Assembly (NCBI GenBank): GCA_965202745.1
Contig: CBDBCB010000020.1
Coordinates: forward strand, 124,001-188,000
Direction: 5' to 3'
DNA length: 64,000 nucleotides
DNA from: JACKII01 sp965202745
GTDB lineage: Bacteria > Pseudomonadota > Alphaproteobacteria > Bin95
Made by a program: the position numbers and the translations under genes. The notes under the pieces were generated by a model that worked only from the letters and a program-made list of their open reading frames with translations, searched no databases and was not told the DNA's origin. Each line of letters begins with the position of its first letter. Within the stretch, counting starts at the first letter, position 1. Below, in pieces: positions 46,390 to 54,404 of the stretch.

Positions 46390-47269
46390 ATGCAAGATCA
46401 ACCTACCCTCATCATTGGTGCCACCGGGAAGACCGGCCGTCGTATCGCCGGCCGACCGGAGGCAGATGGCAAGTCCGTTCGCCGTGGCTCCCGCGGCAGC
46501 GCTACGCCCTTCGGCTGGGAGAACCGCGCGACCTGGGCCCCTGCGCTGGAGGGCGCGCGCGGCCTATATCAGCTACTTCCCCGACCTTGCGTTCCCCGGT
46601 GCAGTGGAGGCCGTCGGCGCGCTGGCCGAAGCAGCGCGTGCGGCGGGCGTCGAACGGCTGGTCCTGCTTTCGGGTCGGAGCGAGCACCATGCCCAACAGG
46701 GCGAGGAGGCTGTCCTGGCCGCGGGCGTCCCCACCATCCGCTTGCGTTGTGCATGGTTTGCGCAGAACTTCTCCGAAGGCTACCTGCGCGATCCGATCCT
46801 GTCGGGCGCGCTGCTAATGCCCGGCGGAGACGTGGCCGAACCCATTCTCGACGTGGATGACATCGCCGAGGTGGCCGTGAAGGCGCTGAAATACAACGAG
46901 ACGGAAAACCAGTTCTACGAACTGACCGGCCCGCGGCTAATGACCTTCGCCGGGATGGCCGCAACCCTGTCGCAGGCCGCCGGCGTCCCGGTGCGCTTCG
47001 TGCCCATCAGTTTCGAGCAGTTCCACGCCGGTCTGGCGGAGGGCGCGGGCACCTACGTCGCCGACGTCTTCACCGCCATCGCGCGGGAGACGCTGGACGG
47101 GCGCAACGCGGTCATCTGCGACGGGGTGGAGCGGGCGCTTGGCCTGCCGCCGCCTGACCCCAAGCGGCGCGGGCTCATCGGTCCGCGCCGAATGGACTCG
47201 CTCCCATCATCGTCCCTGCGGCCGCGATCGTCTATGTCGACCGTCCGTGTCCGGCCCGACCGCCTATAG
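46390..47269 (+). pseudogene. NmrA/NAD(P)-binding azoreductase-like protein, frameshifted
   Basis: Opens PTLIIGATGKTGRRIAGR (NAD(P) loop GxTGxTG), reaches WAPALEGARG, shifts frame near 46555, and resumes AYISYFPDLAFPGAVEAVGAL. VERLVLLSGRSEHHAQQGEE and VPTIRLRCAWFAQNFSEGYL are typical of the NmrA-like group. The end from ALGLPPPDPKRRGL onward does not match the family ('RxPRDFxDYA'), suggesting a second shift. Third gene of the LysR-linked set; an IS481 remnant begins about 55 bases downstream. Confidence 0.78.
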
Positions 47270-47325
47270 CAGCTACTAGTTGTTATGTTGAATTAGGCCA
47301 ATAACCGCCGTTTTTGGAGTGCTAG

Positions 47326-47925
47326 CTGTCACATCCAGGAAGGTAAATATGGCTGTTTCCTGACCAGCTCTAGTTTGAGTTTGCGCCATCCCTTCAGTGC
47401 CTGCAAGGGCGTCTTGCTGCCCAGGGCTGATTGCGGCAGCGGCTGGGTGTAAAGCCAGACATAGCGAAGCAGCGTGGCTTCCAGAACCTCGCCGGATCGG
47501 AAGGGATGGCTCTGCAGAACCTCTTCGATGCGGCCATTGAACCGTTCGACCATACCGTTGGTCTGAGGTGACCTAGGCGGCGTCAGGTGATGATCGATAT
47601 CGAGGGCGGCGCCCAGCGTGTCGCATTCATGCGCGCCTGTTGCGGCGCGCTGGCGCAGACCGAAGAGGCGATCCGTGAACTCTTTTCCATTATCCGGGAG
47701 TATGGGGCGGATCCGCATCGGGCAGGCGCGCTCCAGGGCGCGCAGGAAGCGCCGGGCATTGGCCGCTGTCTTGCTGTTGTAGACCCTGACAACAACCCAA
47801 CGCGTTGCCCTGTCGATGGCCACGAAGAGGGAACGGCGGCGGCTCTCTCTGCCATCGGTGGCAAGTATTTCAGGTCGATGGGGATGGAACCGGGTTCATA
47901 GGCTTTGAAGGCGCTGTGCTTTGGC
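47326..47925 (-). mobile_element. IS481-family insertion sequence, copy D, truncated
   Basis: One end is present (TGTCACATCCAGGAAGG at 47327, with CTAG at 47322-47325 just outside). It matches copies B and C up to GCGCTGTGCTTTGGC (about 47925) and then joins a DUF4197 gene. About 600 of 1,060 bases remain, covering the 3' half of the transposase. The other end and the 5' part of the DUF4197 gene are missing together. Confidence 0.88.
47329..47823 (-). pseudogene. IS481-family transposase, C-terminal part (copy D)
   Basis: Reads AIDRATRWVVVRVYNSKTAA, LPDNGKEFTDRLF, TNGMVERFNGRIEEV, so the whole DDE triad is present, and ends KQPYLPSWM because an extra A (GGTAAATATGG) shifts the last codons. 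Two bases are also lost near 47847 (CTCTCTGCC against CTCTCATCTGCC), breaking the upstream frame. Without that last shift the stop would again be the TAG of the flanking CTAG. Confidence 0.85.
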
Positions 47926-48643
47926 TGGCCTGGCTCTACCGTTGGGCGCGCGGGTGCAGTCCAATTGGCTGAACAAGGGCACGGACCTGCTGGGGACGGC
48001 CACGGGTGGCTCTGGCGGTTCGGGTGGCTCTTCCGGGGGCGGGTTCAGTGAGGTGGAGATCGGCAAGGGCCTGCGGGAGGCGTTGCGGATTGGCTCCGGC
48101 AATGTGGTGAATGACCTGGGCCGGGCAGATGGCTTTTATGGTGTGAGCGACGTGCATATCCCGCTGCCGGGCACGCTCGGCCAGGTGCAGCAGGCCCTGC
48201 AACTGGTCGGCAAGAGCAAACTGACCGACGATCTGGAACTGCGCATGAACCGGGCGGCCGAGGCGGCGGTGCCGAAAGCCAAGTCGGCGTTCTTTGAAGC
48301 CATCGACGCCATGACCATCGACGATGCGCGCAAGATCCTGAGCGGCCCGAAAGACTCGGCGACCCGCTATTTCGAGGCGAAGATGACACCGCGGCTGACC
48401 GATGACTTCACGCCCATTGTGAACGAGGAACTGGCGGCATCCAGCGCGGTGAAGGCCTATGACAACACCATGGGCAAGTACGCGAAACTGCCCTTCGTGC
48501 CGGACGCCAAGGCCGACCTTTCCAGCTATGTGGTGGAAGAGGCGCTGGACGGCGTGCTCCTTTACCTGGCACGCGAGGAATCCGCGATCCGCGACAACCC
48601 GGCGGCGCGCACCGCAGATTTGCTGCAGAAAGTATTCGGCTAG
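47921..48643 (+). pseudogene. DUF4197-domain protein, N-terminus replaced by IS481 sequence
   Basis: From about residue 45 the protein is a textbook DUF4197: GLREALRIGSGNVVNDLGRADGFYG, then IPLPGTLGQVQQAL, MNRAAEAAVPKAKS and ARKILSGPKDSATRYFEAK, ending NPAARTADLLQKVFG. Members are exported proteins of unknown function, so a signal peptide is expected. Here the 5' end abuts IS copy D and the first residues (MAGLALPLGARVQSNWL) include what may be the remains of a signal peptide. A Gly/Ser-rich linker (GGSGGSGGSSGGG) precedes the domain. Export is probably lost. Confidence 0.85.
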
Positions 48644-48916
48644 TCAGGCCGGGCTGTATCGGCGGAAACCAGCCGCATCTCATGCATGGGAGCTGTTTCT
48701 GCTAGCTGGTTCGCGCGGCTTGCGATAGGGATGACTGCGTGCCGTCAATCACCGGCCAAGGCATTTAAACAAGGCTCTAAATGAGGCCCGGAAATCGGGT
48801 TGATCGGCCCATTTTCTGCTGATATTTCTACCGACAGCGCTCCATAATGGGACTGCCAATCCATTATTTTCTCCCCGGCAAATACCCTTCAAGATACTTG
48901 AGGAAGCGGCCTGACT

Positions 48917-49402
48917 ATGAGCGATGCTCCAGCGCCAAAAAAAGCTGAAACTGCCTCCAAGAAGGCGGAGTCTGCAAGTCCTGCTGCGACCAAAACCGAC
49001 GGTGCCAAATCCGAAGCAGCGGCTTCTGGTACCACTGCACCAGAAAGCTCGGGGGCGGATAGCTCGGCCAGTAAAGCTAGTTCCGGCCCTAAATCCGCCT
49101 CCCAATCGTCAATCTGTCACTTTTCAAGCGTCTCGACACCGCAGTACCGGTCAGGATGGAACGCCATTTTCGGCGGCGCTGGAAATTCCAAGAGCACAAA
49201 AACTGAAGACGAACCTTCTCATAACACAAACGAGAATGAACCCCTTAGCAAGCTAACGCTGAACGATGCAGACATTACTGCCGAATTGCGGGCTTTGCTG
49301 GACGAGGCCTTTAGACTGGAAGCAGAGAGAAATGGCGTCGATATGAATGATATGCAATTGAAATCAAAATTTATGTACACGATAGATTGCGATTTATCCT
49401 AG
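48917..49402 (+). CDS. Low-complexity Ala/Ser/Lys-rich protein of unknown function
   Basis: 161 residues after GAGGAAG: an N-terminal half of A, S, K, E and T repeats (KAETASKKAESASPAATK), a short central segment with one Cys, and an acidic helical C-terminus (LTLNDADITAELRALLDEAFRLEAERN). Base composition is clearly lower in GC than the neighbours, above all in the 3' third, which suggests foreign origin. No membrane segment or known domain. Confidence that it is translated is moderate. Confidence 0.5.
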   Translation: MSDAPAPKKAETASKKAESASPAATKTDGAKSEAAASGTTAPESSGADSSASKASSGPKSASQSSICHFSSVSTPQYRSGWNAIFGGAGNSKSTKTEDEPSHNTNENEPLSKLTLNDADITAELRALLDEAFRLEAERNGVDMNDMQLKSKFMYTIDCDLS

Positions 49403-49456
49403 CGGTTTAACAAAATCTTTCTCCTATGGAATTTCTTCTGCATTTGAATTGATATC

Positions 49457-49545
49457 CTAGTGGTTCGATCAGACCACTAGAGCGGATTTGGGTCAGACGA
49501 CTAGAGCAGATTCACCCGATCCAATTGGATCGGGCGATGCTCTAG
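49457..49545. repeat. Two CTAG-bounded REP-like palindromes
   Basis: CTAGTGGTTCGATCAGACCACTAG (24 bp, arms CTAGTGGT/ACCACTAG) lies at 49457-49480; its core recurs at 59605-59628. CTAGAGCAGATTCACCCGAT, a loop, and GGATCGGGCGATGCTCTAG lie at 49501-49545; a near copy is at 31457-31499. Between them, GCGGATTTGGGTCAG also recurs at 61630. These are dispersed intergenic repeats; a terminator role for the upstream gene is possible. Confidence 0.75.
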
Positions 49546-49643
49546 GGCGCAGGTGCCGGGTTGGTGGTTGCAGCGCAGGAAAATACACCTATCTAATAGG
49601 TTTGAGAATAGGTTATGCCGCGCCAAAACCGGGCCCACGCGCC

Positions 49644-49757
49644 CTAAACCACAGCTAAACCCTCGATAAGCCGACGATAAACTTTAGGTAAACCGTACCT
49701 AAACATTTTTGGCTCAAAACGTTTAGTTTTACGCATAAAAGTTTAGTTTTGTTTAGG
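49644..49757. repeat. TAAAC/GTTTAG array, copy 3
   Basis: Five TAAAC motifs (three spaced 11 bases apart at about 49678-49704) face three GTTTAG motifs (about 49730-49756) with the shared TTTTACGCATAAAA between them. It is the longest of the three copies in the window. It sits about 140 bases upstream of the broken gene at 49898. The flanks 49546-49643 and 49758-49897 hold nothing else I recognise. Confidence 0.7.
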
Positions 49758-49897
49758 TGGTTTTCTCCAAAAATAGCATTGCGGTACCATAATGCTGATT
49801 TAATGCTCTGTTAACACTCAGGAATTTCATTGGATACATGCAGCTACATCGGTTTGGCGCTTGGCAATGGATGGTTGGCTTGGTTAGGTCTCGACGT

Positions 49898-50692
49898 ATG
49901 ACATGGTTTAACACGCTCACGGGCATCCAGAACGAAACGCCGGGCTCGGCACGGGAAAACCTCTCGATTGAGGGCTCCCATCTGGTTTCCAAGACCAATT
50001 CGCGGCACTCTCAGCCAGCCGACGCTCTACCAATTGCACGAGGGCGAGGTGCTGTCGGGCGCGGGCGTGTCATTGTCCGAAGTCGTCCCCGACGTCCAAG
50101 CTCTTCACCTGCTGCCAGAGAACGCCGGTGCTGTGTTCCAGGTCGCCTCCCAGTTCAACCTGCTGGAGATGGTCGGGCCATCGGTGACGCCGGAGGATGG
50201 GGTGGGCGGCTATGAATTCGACCGGACCCAGGGGCCAGCCTGCGCCATCGCCTGCGGCGCGGGCTCTCACCGGAGGAACAGGACGACCTGCGTGGGCGAC
50301 TGCGGATCGGCGTGCATGCCGGCACCGAGGTAACGCTCAACGATGCAGGGCACCTGGTCACGCAGGTCTACTGCAGTGCGATGCCGATCGCCTATAGCAG
50401 AGAAGGCGCGGACGACTGGGAGCCCATCGCGAAGCTGGTTCTGGAAGGGGCCTATGAGGCGACGTTGCGGGTGGCAGCGGAGAACCTGGCGCGAACCGGG
50501 AACAACAAGGTGTTCCTAACCTTGCTGGGCGGCGGGGCATTCGGCAACGAGCCCGAATGGATCGCGGATGCAGTGCTGCGGGCGCCGGCGCTGGTGCGGC
50601 ATTCCGGGCTAGATATCCAACTGGTGAGTTATGGCCGCTCCAGCCGGATCGCCCAGGACATCATCGCACGATGGAACAGCGCCGGGACGTGA
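49898..50692 (+). pseudogene. Conserved hypothetical protein (macro-domain-like ending), frameshifted and internally deleted
   Basis: Starts MTWFNTLTGIQNETPGSARE, shifts frame near 49990 to GTLSQPTLYQLHEGEVLSG, then AVFQVASQFNLLEMVGPSV and DRTQGPACAIACGAG. A second break near 50260 drops the stretch that should follow and resumes LRIGVHAGTEVTLNDAGHLV through NKVFLTLLGGGAFGNEPEWI to the stop. I recall this as a widespread unnamed family of about 350-370 residues; the GGGAFGN ending resembles macro-type domains. Only about 260 residues remain here. Function unknown. Confidence 0.6.
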
Positions 50693-50732
50693 CGCATGAG
50701 CCGCGATAGTGGTGGCGATCCCACGCGGTCCG

Positions 50733-51902
50733 CTATTCTGCCGCGTTTGCTGCCTGGATCTCAGCGCGGCGCTGAATAGCCCAGCCGTAGTTCGGCGGCC
50801 ACATCTGCCGGTCCTCGCCACAGCCGAGCGCCTCCGCCGCGTGCAGGGCCCAGAACGGGTCGTACATCAGCTCGCGGCCGACGGCGATCAGGTCTGCACG
50901 GCCACTCTGCAGGATGTCCTCCGCCTGAGGGCCGGTGGTAATCACGCCCACCGCCATGGTGGCGATGCCGGATTCGCGGCGGACCTGGTCGGCCAGCGGC
51001 ACCTGGAAGCCCGGCGGGCGCTCGCTGTTAGTCTTGAGCGGCTGGCCGTCGTCGCGGGCACGGAAGGCCGGGGCGCCAGCAATGCCGCCTGCGGAGCAAT
51101 CGACGACGTCGACGCCGCGCGCCTTCAACTCCCGGGCGAGGACGACCGAGTCCTCGATGCTCCAGCCGCCGGAGCGGCCGTCGATGGCGGAGATGCGGAA
51201 GAACAGCGGCAGTTCCTCCGGCCAAGCGGCGCGGACGGCCTCGGCGACTTCCAGCGCAAAACGCATCCGCCCGGCGAGGTCGCCGCCATAGCTGTCGTTC
51301 CGCGTGTTGGAGAGCGGCGAAAGGAAGAAGTGGATCAGGTAGCCGTGTGCGCCGTGGATCTCCAGCACCTTGAAGCCCGCCTTGACCGCGCGGCGGGCGG
51401 CGTCCGCGAACTTCTGCACCATCGCGCCGATATCGGCCTCGGTGAGGGCAGCAGGTGCTTGCCAGCCAGGGCCGACCGGATCGGAAGTTGGGTCGACAAC
51501 CGGCCAGGGCTGCTGACCAATGGCGATGTCGCTCGCGTCGAGGGGGGCACTGCCCCGCCAGGGCTCACGGGCGGAAGCCTTGCGGCCGGCATGGGCGATC
51601 TGGATCGCCGGGACCGCGCAGAGCGCTTCGATGGCGGCGGTGATCGGGCGGTAGCCTTCCACCTGCGCGTTATTCCAAAGGCCGCAGCAGCCATGGCTGA
51701 TCCTGCCTTCGGGGGCAACCGCTGTTGCCTCCGAAAACACCAGGCCGGTGTGGCCGCGCGCGAAGGCCGTCAGGTGCGAGAAGTGGAAGTGGTTCGCGAC
51801 CCCGTCCTTCGTCACATACATGCAGAGCGGCGATAGCACAACGCGATTCGGCAATGTCACCGAACGAAGGGTAAGCGGCGAGAAGAGAAGCGGTGCGGTC
51901 AT
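50733..51902 (-). CDS. NADH:flavin oxidoreductase, Old Yellow Enzyme family (YqjM-like)
   Basis: 389 residues forming an FMN TIM barrel. RVVLSPLCMYVTKDG contains the Cys that tunes FMN in the YqjM class, IQIAHAGRKAS the substrate/FMN contact, FKVLEIHGAHGYLIHFFLSPLSNTR the HGAHGYL signature, and VGRELMYDPFW the C-terminal phosphate loop. It reduces activated C=C bonds with NAD(P)H. Divergent from the maleylacetate-reductase-like gene. Intact. Confidence 0.94.
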   Translation of the reverse strand: MTAPLLFSPLTLRSVTLPNRVVLSPLCMYVTKDGVANHFHFSHLTAFARGHTGLVFSEATAVAPEGRISHGCCGLWNNAQVEGYRPITAAIEALCAVPAIQIAHAGRKASAREPWRGSAPLDASDIAIGQQPWPVVDPTSDPVGPGWQAPAALTEADIGAMVQKFADAARRAVKAGFKVLEIHGAHGYLIHFFLSPLSNTRNDSYGGDLAGRMRFALEVAEAVRAAWPEELPLFFRISAIDGRSGGWSIEDSVVLARELKARGVDVVDCSAGGIAGAPAFRARDDGQPLKTNSERPPGFQVPLADQVRRESGIATMAVGVITTGPQAEDILQSGRADLIAVGRELMYDPFWALHAAEALGCGEDRQMWPPNYGWAIQRRAEIQAANAAE

Positions 51903-52045
51903 GGGAGCTCGCGATCAGGCTGGCGGATGATTGGCGCGCAGAATACAAGCGGATCAGCGGGAGGTAAGATTGCCCGCCACGCTCGGGATAGGCCGCGGCG
52001 CGGGCCCTATGGTACGTTCACTCCAGCCTATACGGAGAAGAAACG

Positions 52046-53340
52046 ATGACAACACAACCCTTCCGCGCCGCGGGGCACGAGTGGCGGCTCTATTGCGGGC
52101 CGCAGGTGCTGGAGCAGTACCTGCCCGAAGCTGCGAACCGCGCCAAGGCCAAGCGTGCCTTCGTCGTCTGCTCGCCCTCCATTAACCGGCGGACGGATAC
52201 GGTGGAGCGGATCAGGGCCGCGCTCGGCGACCGCTTCGCCGGGGTCTATGACGGGATCGAGAAGGACTCGACCTATGCCTCCGTCCAGGCGGCCCCCGAT
52301 GCGGCGCGGGAAGCTGGCGCCGACATGCTCATCGCGGCGGGCGGGGGCATTGTGCTGGTGGCGGTCAGGGCGGTGGCCATCTATCTGGGGGAGAACGCCA
52401 GCCCCTTCGACCTGATGACCCAATACCCGGAGGGCAAGCCGGCCTACAGCCCGCGCCTGATGGTGCCCAAGCTGCCCATCGTCAACGTGCCCACCACACC
52501 GACCAGCGCCATGAACCGGGCGGGCACGAGGCTGAAGAACCCAGACCTCGACCACCGGATGGAGTATTTCGACCCTAAGACCAGGCCGCACTCAATCTTC
52601 ACGGACGAGGGTGTGCTGCTCTCCTCCCCGCCGGAGGTGATCCGCCAATCTTCACGGACGAGGGTGTGCTGCTCTCCTCCCCGCCGGAGGTGATCCGCTC
52701 CACGGCGACGACGGTGTTCGCGGGTGCGGTCTCCGCGACCAGCCAGATGGGAGCCAATCCGCTGGTGGAGGGCGACCTGCGCCACGGCTTCGCCCTCGCC
52801 CATGACGCCTATCTGCGGCTGATGGGCGAGCTGGACAATCCGGCGCTGCGTATTGACCTGTCGCTGGCGGCCTTCCTGGCAAACCGGGCGGAGGATGATG
52901 GCAGGCGGCGCTTCACCGCCGGGCCATTCAGCGGCAACTACGCGGTCTCGACGGCCCTGCATGTGCGCTACCCGAAAGTCGGCCAGGAGGGGGAGAGCAC
53001 GTCGGTGGTGCACGCGCCTGCCCTGCGGCTCGCGGCGGCTGGGGCGGAGGAGGCGCAGGCCCGGAAAGTAGCGGAAGCGCTGGGGCTTTGGCGGGATGGC
53101 ATGGGTGCAGAGGCAGCGGCCCTGGCCGTCGCGGACCGGCTGGAGGAAGTCTATGCCGCCCAGGGTGTGCCAACCCAGGTTCGGCAATTGGGCATCTCGG
53201 AGGACGACCTGATCGGCATCGCACGGGAGACGGTGAAGAACTTCAACGCCAATGCCGCCACCTGCTCCAGACCGCATGGTAGCGCCGCAGCGCCGCCGTC
53301 CTCGTTCCTCTTCCCCGCGCAGGCGGGAACCCATGCCTGA
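52046..53340 (+). pseudogene. Maleylacetate reductase-like iron-containing alcohol dehydrogenase, broken by a 53-bp tandem duplication
   Basis: ATG at 52046 after GGAGAAGAAACG. The N-terminal nucleotide fold (RAFVVCSPSINRRTD, ADMLIAAGGGIVLVAVRAVAI) leads to VNVPTTPTSA and HSIFTDEGVLLSSPPEVI. Here a perfect 53-bp repeat (52593-52698) shifts the frame; deleting one unit gives PEVIRSTATTVFAG and the metal-binding helix EGDLRHGFALAHDAYLRL. The natural C-terminus is also gone: after NFNANAATCSR the frame runs into a hairpin repeat (53311-53410) coding FPAQAGTHA. Substrate unproven; OYE and hydratase neighbours suggest a catabolic set. Confidence 0.8.
52593..52698 (+). repeat. Perfect 53-bp tandem duplication inside a coding sequence
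   Basis: Bases 52593-52645 (CAATCTTCACGGACG... to ...GAGGTGATCCGC, next unit starting with C) are repeated exactly at 52646-52698. The period is not a multiple of three, so it shifts the reading frame of the dehydrogenase. Exact identity means the event is recent. Confidence 0.95.
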
Positions 53341-53410
53341 GGCCACGGACCCGAAGCACCGGGCGCTTGTGAGACGCGCCGCTGGCATGGGTCCCCGCCT
53401 TCGCGGGGAA
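53311..53410. repeat. Inverted repeat with nested hairpins at the 3' end of the dehydrogenase
   Basis: TTCCCCGCGCAGGCGGGAAC and CCATGCC at 53311-53336 face GGCATGGGTCCCCGCCTTCG CGGGGAA at 53384-53410 with one or two mismatches. Each arm is itself a CCCGC...GCGGG hairpin. The left arm encodes the last residues and stop region of the dehydrogenase, so the repeat replaced its native 3' end. Related hairpins occur near 61676 and 61745. Confidence 0.75.
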
Positions 53411-53485
53411 TGGGGTTGAGTTAGTGGCGGGGACAGGGCTCTAATCTCGCCGACAAGCAAACGAAACGTCCGAGGCCGCCCTTCC

Positions 53486-54121
53486 ATGAGCATCAACCCC
53501 CACAGCCCGTTCTCCCAGGAAACGCTGACCCAATCCGGCTTTCCCACCATCACCTACGAGGTGTTGGAGGTCGGCAAGAAAATGCGCTCTGGCGAGATAC
53601 ACCTCCGGCCGGAGGATGTGGAGGCCTACGCCTATGCCGTGGAGGATGAGGATCCGTGGTTCTTCGCGTCCGGCCCATTCGGCGGGCCGGTGGTACACCC
53701 GACCCTGCTGGCGAACCAGGCACTGCTGCTACGGCACGACCACTTCGTCGTGCCCGCCGGCCTGCACGCGCGCATGATCTTCAACTTCCGCAAGGCCATT
53801 CCGCTGGGCGAGCGGGCGCGGACCACGGGCGAGGTGGTCGACAAGTACTGGCGGCGCGACAAGCCCTACATGGCCACGGAATTCGAGACGCGGGGCGAGG
53901 ACGGCACGCTCTATACCGACGGGCGCTTCGTGCAGATGCTGTTCGCGAAGGACACGGTGCCTGCGTCCGGCTCTTCGGCAGGTTTGAACCGGGCGGGGGA
54001 CGCGGAGACTGCCTATGACGACGCTATCCAAAGCGCGGAGGCGCGCGGCGGCAGGCTGGATCGACATTTATTCCGGCCTGCGCCCCTACTCGATCCACTC
54101 GGACGAGGCATGGGCACGTGA
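53486..54121 (+). CDS. MaoC-like hotdog-fold dehydratase, first of two
   Basis: A hotdog-fold protein: HLRPEDVEAYAYAVEDEDPWFFASGPFGGPVVHPTLLANQAL contains the MaoC Asp and His catalytic pair ('D-x-x-x-x-H') with the following helix. FNFRKAIPLGERARTTGEVVDKYWRRDKPYMATEF is the central strand set. The last ~40 residues after AGLNRAGD overlap the next gene in another frame and look unnatural, so a small indel near 54000 may have replaced the true end. Likely hydrates or dehydrates an acyl-CoA; pairs of such genes often form heteromers. Confidence 0.7.
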   Translation: MSINPHSPFSQETLTQSGFPTITYEVLEVGKKMRSGEIHLRPEDVEAYAYAVEDEDPWFFASGPFGGPVVHPTLLANQALLLRHDHFVVPAGLHARMIFNFRKAIPLGERARTTGEVVDKYWRRDKPYMATEFETRGEDGTLYTDGRFVQMLFAKDTVPASGSSAGLNRAGDAETAYDDAIQSAEARGGRLDRHLFRPAPLLDPLGRGMGT

Positions 54122-54404
54122 GAAAGGCTTCGCCACCACCATCGCCCAGGGGATGATGAGCACGGCCTATATCTCCACCGCCATGACCACCGCGGTGGGG
54201 GAGGGCTTTGTCGAGGGCGGCACCATGGACGCCAAGTTCCTGAAGCCCGTGCTCTGCGGCGACACGCTGACGATCACCGGCACGGTGGCAGGTTTCATGC
54301 GGGAGGCGGATGGGCGCATCCGCTGCCACGCCAGCTTCGCCGCCCACAACCAGCGCGGCGAGCAGACCATGGCGGGCACAGCGAGCGGGCCCTGCCGGGA
54401 ATGA
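54015..54404 (+). CDS. MaoC-like hotdog-fold protein, second of two
   Basis: 129 residues: GWIDIYSGLRPYSIHSDEAWAREKGFATTIAQGMMSTAYISTAMT carries the hotdog helix with the 'H-S-D...A-Q-G-M-M' dehydratase pattern, and KFLKPVLCGDTLTITGTV the C-terminal strands. ATG overlaps the end of the first MaoC gene in another frame, and its own stop overlaps the next ATG as ATGA, so the genes form an operon. Catalytic His of the full motif is uncertain; it may be the partner subunit of the gene before it. Confidence 0.7.
   Translation: MTTLSKARRRAAAGWIDIYSGLRPYSIHSDEAWAREKGFATTIAQGMMSTAYISTAMTTAVGEGFVEGGTMDAKFLKPVLCGDTLTITGTVAGFMREADGRIRCHASFAAHNQRGEQTMAGTASGPCRE

Noticed and set aside
49960..50040. tRNA-like sequence (GGTTTCCAAGACC arm and CGACGCTCTACCAATTG, similar to a D-arm on the minus strand)
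   Set aside because: The arms are too far apart and in the wrong order, there is no acceptor stem, and the region codes for a conserved protein family.
53486..54404. The two MaoC-like frames as one frameshifted gene
   Set aside because: Each has its own hotdog core and the second has a good ATG and ATGA coupling to the next gene; two genes fit better, though a small indel at the end of the first is likely.
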